DNA from: Distichodus sexfasciatus
Lineage: Eukaryota > Chordata > Actinopteri > Characiformes > Distichodontidae
Assembly: GCA_032718565.1 (NCBI GenBank)
Contig: JAVGVS010000475.1
Span: forward strand, 1-64,000
Reading direction: 5' to 3'
DNA length: 64,000 nt
The notes beneath the pieces are model-generated. The model saw only the letters and a list, made by a program, of their open reading frames with translations. It was not told the origin of the DNA and made no database searches. The first letter of the stretch is position 1. Each line of letters opens with the position of its first letter. Below, piece after piece: positions 1-11,500 of this stretch. The translations under genes and the position numbers were made by a program.

Positions 1-213
1 CGAATAATCGTTGCACCCCTACTACGCATCATATAAATTCAATACAAGCTACGAACAAGTCTCCCGCATATTGGTAGCGGCTCCCCGATGCCCGCAAATG
101 AGATCAAATCTCCCGGAATCTACAGTGAGGCGTGAACAAGAGCCAAAACGCACGCCAAACAGAGCCAAAGTAAATTCCTTATATGTGACAGTGTTCGTAA
201 ATTGTGGCGTGAG

Positions 214-827
214 TAGTGCTGGGCGGTATTCCGGTTCATACCGAAAACCGTTTTTATTATTGTTATGACAATTTTTCTTACACCGCAATACCGGTATTTG
301 TGAGATATTCCGCATAAATGACATTTTTTGCGATGTGAACACACGTGCTGTGTTTGTGAGTGTGCACATAAACGCCATTACTCGCTAAAACGCTCCAGTT
401 TGGTTCAAACGTCCCATTTATTACAAACAAAACGCATATTATAGCTGATAAATAACCACAACAACCAGCGTTCTGCTCACAATACAGCCGTGTATATATA
501 TACATATGTAGTCTGTTCCGGAACGCTTTTTTGTGACGCGGCTCCGAGGGCCGTGCGTGGTATTGTGGGAAATGTAGTTCTCTTCCAGAAAGGACAAAAG
601 CAGCTCATTTTATAGATCAAATTGGTCCAAAATACTTCAGTATTTCTTCATTTTCAGTTGAACAGAATTTTTTCAGTTTTATAATGTAATTATATAAGTG
701 TAACCACTAATCAATGGATACTTTGCTAAGTCTAAATACCTCTTTGGATGCTTGAAAATTTAAGCGTTTTGCCCAAAAAAAAAAAAAAAAACGTGATAAA
801 GATTTTTGGTCATACCGCCCAGCTCTA
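214..827. mobile_element. hAT-type non-autonomous element with 8-bp target duplication
   Basis: The left end tagtgctgggcggtat (from 214) is the inverted repeat of the right end ataccgcccagctcta (to 827), with two mismatches. The flanking 8-mers are ggcgtgag (206-213) and ggcgcgag (828-835), a 7/8 match as expected for a hAT target duplication. There is no transposase. The interior (about 300-600) is the same core found in the element at 5845-6600, although the terminal repeats differ. Confidence 0.8.
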
Positions 828-1271
828 GGCGCGAGACGCTAGAAACCAGGGAAACGCCGCATATGCATTACATTTAGTAAACTACATTCGATTCGTGAAT
901 TTGATTCATGTATTGAATTGTGAATCGATTTTGAATCGAATCGGGGGATTTTTCTGAATCGTTCGCTCCTAGTTTGCACTCATTGTGGGTCTGCGGCTTT
1001 CCGTCTGTACCATTTGGCGTCTGTTTGACGTGTCTGGTAGCGTGACAAAAGGGGAACCAAAACGCTTTGGCCATGTGCTCTAGCTACAGATTTTGCGGTG
1101 GAAGCAAAGTAAACGTTATCGTCATCTCTGCTACGTACTGTACGAGTATCCAGAGAGACGAGACGACGTGGCTCCAGTTTTAACAGTGCAACGAACAAGG
1201 AACAAAGACCAAATAAGGCACATAGGCAATACTACATAGATAGAATATAAAATATACACTTTAAACTAAGT

Positions 1272-1518
1272 GAAAGTGAGTGATTATTTGTCATTGTGAA
1301 CACACCACAGCACAGCACACAGTGCACCACAACCAAACGAGACCTCTGCATTTTACCCATCCGTGAAACAGCAGCGGGCAGCTAGCAAGCGCCCGGGGAG
1401 CAGTGCTTGGGGACGGTACCTTGCTCATGAGCACCTCGGTGGTAACTTTCTCGGCCCTGGATTCGAACCTGCGACCTTCTGCTCACGGGGCGAACACCCT
1501 ACCGTTAACTGCCCCAAC
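1272..1518 (-). repeat. tRNA-derived SINE, minus orientation
   Basis: Read on the minus strand, this has an A-box-like head, a perfect B box GGTTCGAATCC (plus-strand 1459-1469), then the family body and the tail ending in tcactcactttcac. At least ten further copies or fragments occur in the window. Confidence 0.8.
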
Positions 1519-2778
1519 TAGAACCAGAAACAAAGCAGAAATGCAAACAGAAATCAGGTATTGAACAGGCCTCACAGCTAAATTCTGTACTTAGTGAGCT
1601 CCGACGTTATTGGTGCTGCTATCACTAGTGTAGAAATGAATAATGTAGAGGTCTGATCTCTCACATTTCATCAGACCAGCGCTCTTCCTGATTAAGACCT
1701 CGATCTATGACACATTTTTACTCTTTACTATCCAGCAGCACGCACAGGCCTGACGAAAGCCCTCCTTTCCTGTTCACACCTAAGTGACGATGCTCGTTTG
1801 CCTGACTTCTGATTCCATTTCCTGTGCTGTGACCTGCGTCGCTGACAGATCTACACTGAAATTGGGGATTTCTCACCATCAGCTCAGACGATGTTTTTAC
1901 CATTTGGGACGTTTTGGAAATCGCGCGCCCACAACAGTCACCTTTATAGAGGTTACTTTTAACCACGAGCCCGTATTTATCACTGACGATTGAGCCGAAA
2001 GCTGTTAATTCAGTTAGTCACGTGTGCACTCAAGTTCGCTAGCGTGGCGTGCATTTCTCCGTCTGAACGTGATGGAATTTCAGCAAATGCGTTTTTGGGG
2101 TTTTTTTTTTTGCAAAAGACCTGTTGCACTTGTGGCATTGAGCAGTGTCACTCTAGCGAAGGGTTACCACACTCTTGAGCGTCTGTGCGTTCTGTGGGTC
2201 CCCCTCTTTTGCGGAACCAGAGGTATCAAACTGAAGGCAGATGATTCAGACAGAAACCTGTGGACCTGTCAGTTGGAGATGCCACATCATCATCTCTCCT
2301 CGCTCTGGCTGTTGACATTCTTTTCTAGAAGTTTGCGTTCTTTGAGACTACATCGTGCAAGATTGTCACCATGCCCTGACATGCTACATTTTTTTTTTTT
2401 TTTTAAATCATTGTCCAAATCATTGTTTTGTTGCTAATTGCAGTCTAGGGTACAATAGCTATTGAAAACCGTGCTTCTTGGCCGCAGCGTGTTTCCGCGT
2501 TACGGCTTCATTGTAGTCGGCAAGGCCATTGTTCTTAGTGAAGAACGTAACGACGGGATTATTTTCGTGCGGGTTATTAACTAGCACTCGGGGCCGCTTA
2601 AAATGTTTTCGAAAATGAAGTTTTAACGATTAGATACCTCCCAACTGCAAAGCGTTACTTCGGTTCTGTGCTCCAGCGGTAGCTATTAATTTAATAGGAG
2701 CTGGCCACCGCTGTTGCCATGCTTTTTGTTGAGGTGTATTGGAGCCGAGTTCTCGTAAATGTAGCCAGAGCTCCAACT

Positions 2779-2811
2779 GTGTGTGTGTGTGTGTGTGTGT
2801 TTGTGTGTGTG
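2779..2811. repeat. (GT)n microsatellite
   Basis: About 16 GT units with one TT interruption, inside lrp6 intron 10. Confidence 0.9.
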
Positions 2812-3022
2812 CGCGCCCGCACGTACGAGTGAGAGAAAGAAGGAAAGTGTGTAGCGTGGCACTTGGACAGAGGCCTCCGGGCTTTCAGCACAAACGTGAT
2901 GATGGAAGAGCGGGGCATCTAGATCAGACGTAACGTGCAGTGCGAAGCCTCATTCTGCTTTCTCTCTCTCCCTCTCTCTCTGTCTCTCCTTCTTCCTTCT
3001 GCTTTCCTTCCCTCGCTCCCAG

Positions 3023-3207
3023 TTTCATGTACTGGACCGAGTGGGGCGGGAGGCCCAAGATCGACCGCGCGGCCATGGACGGGACGGGCCGCATCACCCT
3101 GGTGCCCAACGTGGGCCGCGCCAACGGCCTGACCATCGACTACGCCGAGAGACGCCTTTACTGGACCGACCTGGACACCACGCTCATCGAGTCGTCCAAC
3201 ATGCTCG
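3023..3207 (+). CDS. lrp6: lrp6 exon (human exon 11 equivalent): propeller 3
   Basis: A 185-bp exon with acceptor ctcccag and donor gtgacc. It enters at phase 2 (the first T completes a codon) and leaves at phase 1. The peptide starts FMYWTEWGGRPKIDRAAMDG and includes a second YWTD-type repeat, LYWTDLDTTLIESSNMLG. These are blades of the third extracellular beta-propeller, part of the lower face that binds Wnt3a and DKK1. The length equals that of the human exon. Confidence 0.96.
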
Positions 3208-6200
3208 GTGACCGGCGCACTTCACTTTCACACCCCGCGTTCACATGAGATTCGTTTCGCCACGAGCTTACACACCAGCCAGTATGTTCTCAATTAGCCA
3301 GTCAGGCCCGAGCTCCGCCGCCGGTAATAGCGGAAGGGGAAGAAACGGGCGACTTCAAAAGAAAGTTTAATCTGAAGCTGTTGGCACCAGCGTACGAGCA
3401 GCCCCAGGCCTGGAGTTCACCCTTTCACTGCCAGTGTTGACGTGTAGTGGGATTTCTGTTCGACATCTGTAGACACTCATCAGTCAGTGATGTTTAATGG
3501 CTTTGATAACGGCTCAGTGTCTTCACGTAGTGCAGTGAGGAGTCTTTGATATTGTCCGTTAAAACGAGAGCGTACTCCGTGGTCCAACACGGCCTTCAGC
3601 TGGTACGTCATCTGTAAATCTGACCGCTAATTGAGAAACAGCTTGCCGCGCGAGGTTTCGATAGAAATGTCGACTGATCAGCCGTTCAGCAGGAAAAAGT
3701 GAAATGAAAAACTGCCGAAGCAAAGAACATCTGTTAAAAAGCTAATGAGAAGTTTGCCGTTCCGGAGAGTTTCGTTTTGAGCTTTGTTTTCATTGACTAG
3801 CCTACGAGCCTTTAGTCTTTTTTTTTTTTTTGATGTTGATATGAGTAGTGTCCCCGAGTCTTATTTCATTTGAAATATTAGGAGCTTTGATCTTTTTTTA
3901 GTTATCATGCAGCCGTGTACATGGAAAAATTCTCAAACAGACGTTTTCCCCCTAGATTCAGGCATATGGTAAGACAAAAAAAAACCTCTTGGAACAGAGT
4001 AGAACGTTTTTTTTTTTTTCCCCTCCCCGTGCGTCATAGATGTCCTCGCACGTCAAATTTCATGGCTTTCATCACGTCAAGCGGTGGAAAAAACATTTGC
4101 AGCCTGGTCCGCGGATAAACTGATGGAAAACTGATCAAACTCCTTCCTTGTCCTCCTTGCACAGGTCTTGAGCGTGAGGTGATTGCCGAGGACCTGCCCC
4201 ACCCGTTCGGCCTCACCCAGTACCAGGACTACATCTACTGGACGGACTGGAGCCAGAGCAGCATCGAGCGGGCCAACAAGACCAGCGGCCAGAACCGCAC
4301 TCTGATCCAGGGCCACCTGGACTATGTGATGGACATCCTGGTGTTCCACTCGTCTCGGCAGGGCGGCTGGAACGCCTGCGCCTCCACCAACGGCCACTGC
4401 TCCCACCTCTGCCTGGCCGTGCCCGTTAGCAGCTACGTGTGCGGCTGCCCGGCACATTACTCCCTCAACAGCGACAACAAGACCTGCACCCGTAAGCTTT
4501 ACCGCCGCCGTCACGAATATTTTTCGCGGTGTTGATTGATCTCAGTATCTACCACGATATGTCAGGTGGGAACAATTGTGGTCCTGGAGGTTTTCCATCC
4601 TACTTCTGGTGAGCGTCTACCTGAGACCAGATGTGAATGTTCCGAAGTCAAGTGTGATGGAAAACCTGCTGGATTCTGACAGAATTATTATTTTTTTTTA
4701 AGATTTGAAATAATTGTTATGCCGATTTAGACATTTTTGATTAATTGCCCGGCTCCGCTCCGGATTCACTCGCATGTCGCTCCAATTTGGAGGCTTTACT
4801 AAAAGAGAGCGAGAGACTTTGCCAGCAGCGCCGACTAACGGCCGAGTCGACCGTCAGAGCCGCGCGTAAGTCTGACTCCCCTATTGTTCTGCTTATCTGA
4901 GTTGTTTGGTGAATGTTAAGTTTTGCATGGGCTCGGGACATAGTTGCAGCATACAGCGTTGGTTGGCTTAGGTTGGTTCTTAGGTTATGCCTGTTTGAAC
5001 TGATAGGACACGCACACTCTCCGTCTCACTGTTTTACTGAACTTTAATCAGTAAGCGTATCATCATCATCATCATCATCATCATCGAATACAGCTCTTTT
5101 CTCAGGCCATGTCCACACGTACACGGGTATTTCTGAAAATGGAGATTTTCCGTTGTCATTAAAAAAATAAATAAATAAATAATCGCGTCCCCACCAGCAC
5201 GTTTTCAAAAATATCTCCGTCCACACGCAATCGCAAAAAAACCCTGTCAAAAGCATGCCTTGCATTGTGGATGAAAACCTAATGTAGACGTGGCGCATAC
5301 TGTGACGTCATATGAGTGGCACGCAGTGTGACGCGTAACGTCTTGGTTCTTGTTTGTCTGTCAGTCTGCTTAGTTCTCTGTTATTTGTCTCCCCCCCATT
5401 TTTATTTTTATTTTTTTGGTTTTGTATCATTTTGTTTTGTTTGTTTGTCTTTTTGTTTGTTGGTTTTTTGCTCCTTTTTTTCTTTCTTGCTCTTCCCTTT
5501 TTTCGTTTGAAGCGGATGGTGCATGTATACTCTCATTGTTGCATCGTTTGGGATTGTGCCCAAATAAAACTTGTAATTAAAAATAAAGTTGTCCTCCGAA
5601 GAGGGGGGGGTGTCGCGGTGGTGGGCTTTAAAAAAAAAAAAAAAAAAGGTGTGACGCGAAACGGTCCGTTTTTCTTGTCCACACCTAAACGCAGAAACAG
5701 AGTTTTGAAAAATCGCCGCTTTGGCCGTTTTCACTGACCCAAAACGCCGTTTACGCGTGGACGAAGGGACAAAACGCATAGAAAAACCTCGGTTTTCAGA
5801 AATAGCCGTGTACGTGTGGACATCACGATATATTGCGATATTATTAGAGCTGAAACGATTATTTGAATAATTCGATTACAAAAAATGCTCGAGGCAATTT
5901 CTCTAGAATCAAGCTTCGTTTAAGTCATTTAAATGGCTACAACATGCGCTGCTTGTGTTTCACACAGACGCTTATTAATGACGCACAATATTTTCAGTGG
6001 CGCGATCAAGGCGAGAACAGAGCCCTCTGTATGTGGACGTATTTGTGAGATATTCCGTACACAAAAACAGAAGTAAATTCGTGAAAACGCATAAATGACA
6101 TTTTTTGGCGATGTAAACACGCGCGCTGTTTGTAAGCGCCATTACTCGCTAAAACGCTCCGTTTTCGTCAAAACGTCCCCTTTATTACAGACAAAACGCG

Positions 6201-8490
6201 TAATTTAGCTGATAAATAACCACATCAACCAGCGTTCCACTCACAATACAGCCATTTATTAAGATTTTCCCATCGTTTTAATAGTTCTTTCTGGAACACG
6301 CTGAAGCCTTTATTGTAACGCGGCTCCGAGGCGTGCGCAGGGGATTGTGGGAAATGCAGTTCTCTTCCAGAAAGGCCAAAAGCAACTCATTTTATTGGCC
6401 AAATTGATTCAAAATGACCCTTGAACTTCATGTTTCTTCATTTTCAATTGAATACAACAACATAAAGCGTATTTGACTGACTTCTACTCACAGTAGAATA
6501 AGCCTAATAACAAATTTTGCAGCAACAATATTTACATTTTTTTAATCCGATTACTCGATAGATTACTCGATTACAAAAATAGTCATTTGTTGCAGCCCTA
6601 GATACTATTCATATTGCGATATTCTGCAGTTCACTGAAAATGTAAAAACAGAGCTGAAATGCAAGTTGCTGTGTACGATCTGGGTGGTCTTAATGAATCA
6701 CATTACATTAATAATTCAGCCAAAACACCATAACTCAGAACTGAATTTGAACTTTATTGCCTTTGCATTTCAACACACTGAACTAGTGGACAGCAAAAAC
6801 GTTAAGATACAGTGGATAAGATTGAAAATGAGAAATGAAAGCGCCCAGTCTGTTATGTGAGGCTGCTTGTGGTGCATGATCCTCCTCCTCCTCAGAAAAT
6901 ATCGATTGTTGGAGCTAGAAATCAATATAATACAGTACTGTGCCAAAGTTTTAGGCAGGTGTGAAAAAATGCTGTAAACAAAGAATGCTTTCAGAAATAT
7001 AAATAATGATTTATTTTTATCAACAAAAGAAGAATCTAAATCAAATCGATATTTGGTGTTACTACCTTTTGCCTTCAAACCAGCATCAATTCTTATAGGT
7101 ACAAGTCAGGGATTTTGTAGGATTATAGTCAGGTATATGATCAACCAATTATACCAAACAGATGCTAATGATCATCAATGTCACACGTAGGTTGAAACAC
7201 AGCAATTAACTGAAACAGAAACAGCTGTGTAGAAGTCTTAAAACTGGGTGAGGAACAGCCAAACTGCTACCAAGGTGAGGTTGTGGAAGACAGTTTCATG
7301 TCATGGCAAGATTGAGCACAGCAACAAGACACAAGGTAGTTCTACTGCATCACCAAGGTCTCTCCCAGAAAAGATTTCAAAGCAGACTGCGGTTTCTTTG
7401 TTTACAGCATTTTTTCACACCTGCCTAAAACTTTTGTCGTGAAAGGAAATATCGGCATGTTTTTTTGTTTTGTTTTGCACAGCCCTGCTGTGTACTGAGG
7501 TAAAAGTATGAGGTTAAGGCTCATCCAGAACACACCTCCTTTGCTAGGTCCTTATTTTCCATGTCACCGTGGCAATTCTGAGGATGAATTACATTAACGT
7601 TAGTTAACTACTGGAGCAAGTTTGTGTTTGTTCTAGAGGAGCCCGCTTTCCGAACGTGCGTGCTGTTGTGTCTTTCTTGCCTTCCTTCTTTAGCTACTTT
7701 TATTAGTGTGATTTTGTGTATGTAGTATAATTCTAAGTCGATGCGAGCTCTGTTCAGTTCCAGTGATTATTTTGTGCGTTTTTTTGTTTTTTTTTTCTGG
7801 AGAATCTCATTTCACACATTCTGCTGGACGACTTCTGACCACCTTGGTTGTCTCCGTGTGGTCGGGCAGCTCACGCGACGTTTCTGAGCGCACCCTTTCT
7901 TTCCTAGCGCAGTGCAGAGCAGGCCGGCACCTCGTTAGAACTAGTGGTAGCACAACGTTCCTTTTCGATTGGTAGGAACCTTGGCAGTTTGTCTTTCCCA
8001 CCTTACAGACTTCCCCCAACTGCGAGCAACAGGCCCCCAACCCTTTCTGTTCTGACGGCGGCTTGTGATCCACCCAGACACCTTGGCATCACGCACGCTC
8101 CCGTGCACGTTCCAAGAGGCTGATCGCCGAGCCGGAATGGCGTATTTTTTCTGGGGGCCCTCGCAGGGGCAGCGCCGAGCCCTGAGCTCCCTCAATAAAT
8201 AAGCCCCAATCTTTACCCACTCACCACCGCCACCCCCACCTTTTTTCCTGGAGACAGAGTGCTCGTGCTCCTTGCCTGTCTGCCTCTCTGTGTGGAGGAG
8301 AAGCAGCAGCAGCAGCAGCAGGCTGTTTTCTTTTTAAAGCTCTTGCGGTCGGCCGAGATGCTGCCAAGTTGGCAGGCGACGTGAAACCAAAGCCCGGGTT
8401 TAAGCCATCCTCAGCTCCCTCGCCATGTCTGACATAGTAAAAACACTTCAGAATCACTGCAAAGCTCTCTTTGGGGAGACTCAGCAATGG

Positions 8491-8524
<34 letters not shown>

Positions 8525-11500
8525 AAAGTCCGTGTTCGTGGGATATTGTGGAAGCAGCCAGGGATGGCGCAGGTCTTGAAAGAAGTGGGTCATGATCAAT
8601 CTTTTTTTTTTTTTTCCTGGATGGATGTAGCTTTATTGGTGTATTTATTAAAAAATAAAATGTTAGAGTAAAACATACACCACAAAAACTGAAGAACAAG
8701 GACACCACCAAGACCGTCTCCGTTAATCGTCCTGAGTTCTAGTCTCTCAGTTGTTTTCGTGGCTGGAATCAAATTCTTTTCCAACGTTCAAACCAGCATT
8801 TGCTGCCGTCTAATCGCCGACACTAAGATGACAGTGACTTTGAAACTTTTAAAACGTAAAGATGATAACATTTCCGAGGTAGTTGCGTCAAATCGTTTTA
8901 GCAACAGTTACTAAACACAACAGAGACGTGAAGAGACGTCCGACCCCTTTTAAAATGCCGTCTCTTCCACCTTTCCATCAGCGCCCACCTCCTTCCTGCT
9001 GTTCAGCCAGAAGACGGCCATCAACCGCATGGTGATTGATGAGCAGCAGAGCCCCGACATCATCTTGCCCATCCACAGCCTGCGCAACGTCCGGGCCATC
9101 GACTACGACCCGCTCGACAAGCACCTCTACTGGATCGACTCCAAGCAGAACCTAATCCGCCGGGCGCAGGAGGACGGCAACCAGGTGAGCCGCCGCTGCG
9201 CCGTCACGTCTCCTCGTCCCTGAGCTGCAGCTCACGTGCTTTTGTTTTTTCCCTCGCTTTAACCTCTCCGATTGGCTTGACTCGGTGCCGAGCAGAAGGT
9301 CAGAACTTCGCGGACGCAGTAAGTGGAAAAAGTAGGAATGTATGCTGTCCTCCTCTGATTTTAGACGTAAAGGTCTTGCTGGCTTACGGTAAGAGCTACT
9401 CACATCAGGGCCAAGAGGTCAGAGGTTCGAAGAGACCTCCATCACTAGCAACGCTGGAACCCTGAGCGAGACCCTTAACCCCAGGTCGCTCCTTGTAATT
9501 CAGAAATGGAAGTAGCTCTGCTGAACGCGGTGAACGTACTTGGAGATGGTTTTACTTTTTAAAAAAAAAGAAAAAAAAGGCTGAATTGAATTAGTGATGC
9601 GTTCAGGAGCGCAGGTGTTTCAGGTGTTTGTGCTTTCCTTTCTTTACGTTGTTTGGCCGGTTATATTACACCTGCTCACGTGAGTGGAAACACAAACTGT
9701 CCGTATGCTTTCACCGGTTTTATCAAACTTTAAGCCGTAAGACGATTATTGGCATCGAAAAAAAATATTTTTAGGGATGTTTTATTGAAACGTGAAATGT
9801 TTTCCAGTCAATTTTTGGAAAAAAGTTTTTTTTTTTAAAACGGAAGCATTTTATCATCAGTGCGCAATGTCAGATGTTTTCACTTGAAAACCAAATACTT
9901 TTTTTGTGTCTCATCATAAAATTACGAGGTTTTGTCGTCACGTTGTGCATGGATCGGCCGTATTGTCTGGTACCACCCTGGAGTGTTTAGAAAATGTATT
10001 GCCTTCTTTGTCCTTGTATGTTCCTCTAAAACAGGAGTAGGCAACTCCGGGAGTTTCTGGAGGTCCGGTGTCCTGCAGGTTTTCCATCCAACTGGATTTC
10101 AGAACGTTCACACCTGGTCTCAGGTAGGATGGAAAACCTCCAGGACACCGGACCTCCAGAACCTCCCGGAGTTGCCTACCCCGCTCTAAAAGAACCCTGC
10201 GTGCTTCATTGAATGTGAAAAAAGGGAAACGACTTCTAAGGTCACGTCGTTACTAAACCTCGGCCAGCGCCGTGCTCCTAATGACTTGAGACTTGAGCGC
10301 GCCGTCCTTGTGCTTTCAGAGCAAGACAGTGGTGGGCGCCTCGTTGGGGGGACACAGCCTGGGCCTGCAGCCCTACGACCTGAGCATCGACATCTACAGC
10401 CGCTACATCTACTGGACCAGCGAGGTCACCAACGTCATTAACGTCACCCGCCTGGACGGCAGCCGGGTAGGCGTGGTCCTCCGCGGAGAGCACGACAAAC
10501 CCCGAGCCGTCGTCGTCAACCCGGAGAGAGGGTGAGCACTTAAGACCCACCTCAAGACTGGGGATGCGCTAATCAACCGATACTGATGTTGGTTTTGTTT
10601 TAACGGATCCGTTTAAACGCCGTTCTGTCGTTTGGCCATGGTTGAAACTAGGGATGCACCGATACCACGTTTTTACAAACCGATACGAGTACGAGTATTT
10701 TTATTTGTGTACTTGCCGATACCGAGTACCGATACCGATACTTCTTAGATTCTTAGATGTAATTCATTGGGAGGCAGATTTTATTTTCTCCTTTGCAGAT
10801 AAATATCAAATCATTAACAAAAGGCTATTCCACACCAAAAATAAACAGATCTTTCTGGTTGTACCAAGAAAGTGTCATCACATTAGACAAAATGTATATA
10901 TAATGTCCATAGTTAACACAGGCAACTTAAAAACAACAGTAAAACTTACTCTGTTGACACATTCTCCGGACAAAAGAAAGAAGTTAGGAGCCTGGCTTAT
11001 ATTTACATTATGACTAACGCTTCCTCCATTTTGATTGGCTAGCAAAAGAGAAGCGATATTGACGAGCAAAGCGCTGTTCTAGAAGTTGAACGGATTTCAA
11101 CTTGAAGCACTCTGTGGTAAAAAACAAAAACCTGTCCACCAAACGCTTTTTTTTTGCGCTGAGAGTGGATCAAAACCTCACTTCCAAAGCACTTTCTCGG
11201 CGCTTGTTGTTGCTAAGTGACAAAAAGCGTCGGGAACTTCCGCGTTCGGTCCTATTTCGAATAAACGTCGTAGCGTCTTCTTTTGAGTTCAGAAGTTTAG
11301 ATGCCGCTATTCGGCTTCATCGTAACACGGTCTCCTTTTACTGTCTGTGGATACAGCAGGATTTTTATGTTTGTTTATGTATTTTCCCCGCAGGGGACGT
11401 AGTCACGACGGCCACCTTAACCATAAAGCGTCTCGGGGCTGAGACTATCTGCGCATAATTAAAAGCCGTTTCTTGCTTCTTTAAAAAAACAAAAATTCCC

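Larger units (their letters stand above)
1..3022 (+). other. lrp6: lrp6 intron 10 (3' part)
   Basis: No exon is seen here. The stretch holds a hAT-type element (214-827), a tRNA-derived SINE (1272-1518) and a short GT repeat (2779-2811). A pyrimidine-rich tract at about 2955-3020 leads into the acceptor before 3023. I see nothing recognisable in the remaining 1.5-2.75 kb portion. Confidence 0.7.
4492..8981 (+). other. lrp6: lrp6 intron, 4.5 kb, rich in DNA transposons
   Basis: The intron holds a foldback-family relic (4577-4675), an ATC repeat (5060-5084), an inverted-repeat MITE (5109-5823), a hAT element (5845-6600), a Tc1/mariner-like MITE (6933-7438) and a GT repeat (8491-8522). I see nothing recognisable in 7440-8480 and 8530-8970. 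Confidence 0.7.

Noticed and set aside
7248..7442. Short frame that might encode a Tc1-type transposase piece.
   Set aside because: Only a fragment inside a MITE. No catalytic DDE residues or full domain can be seen.
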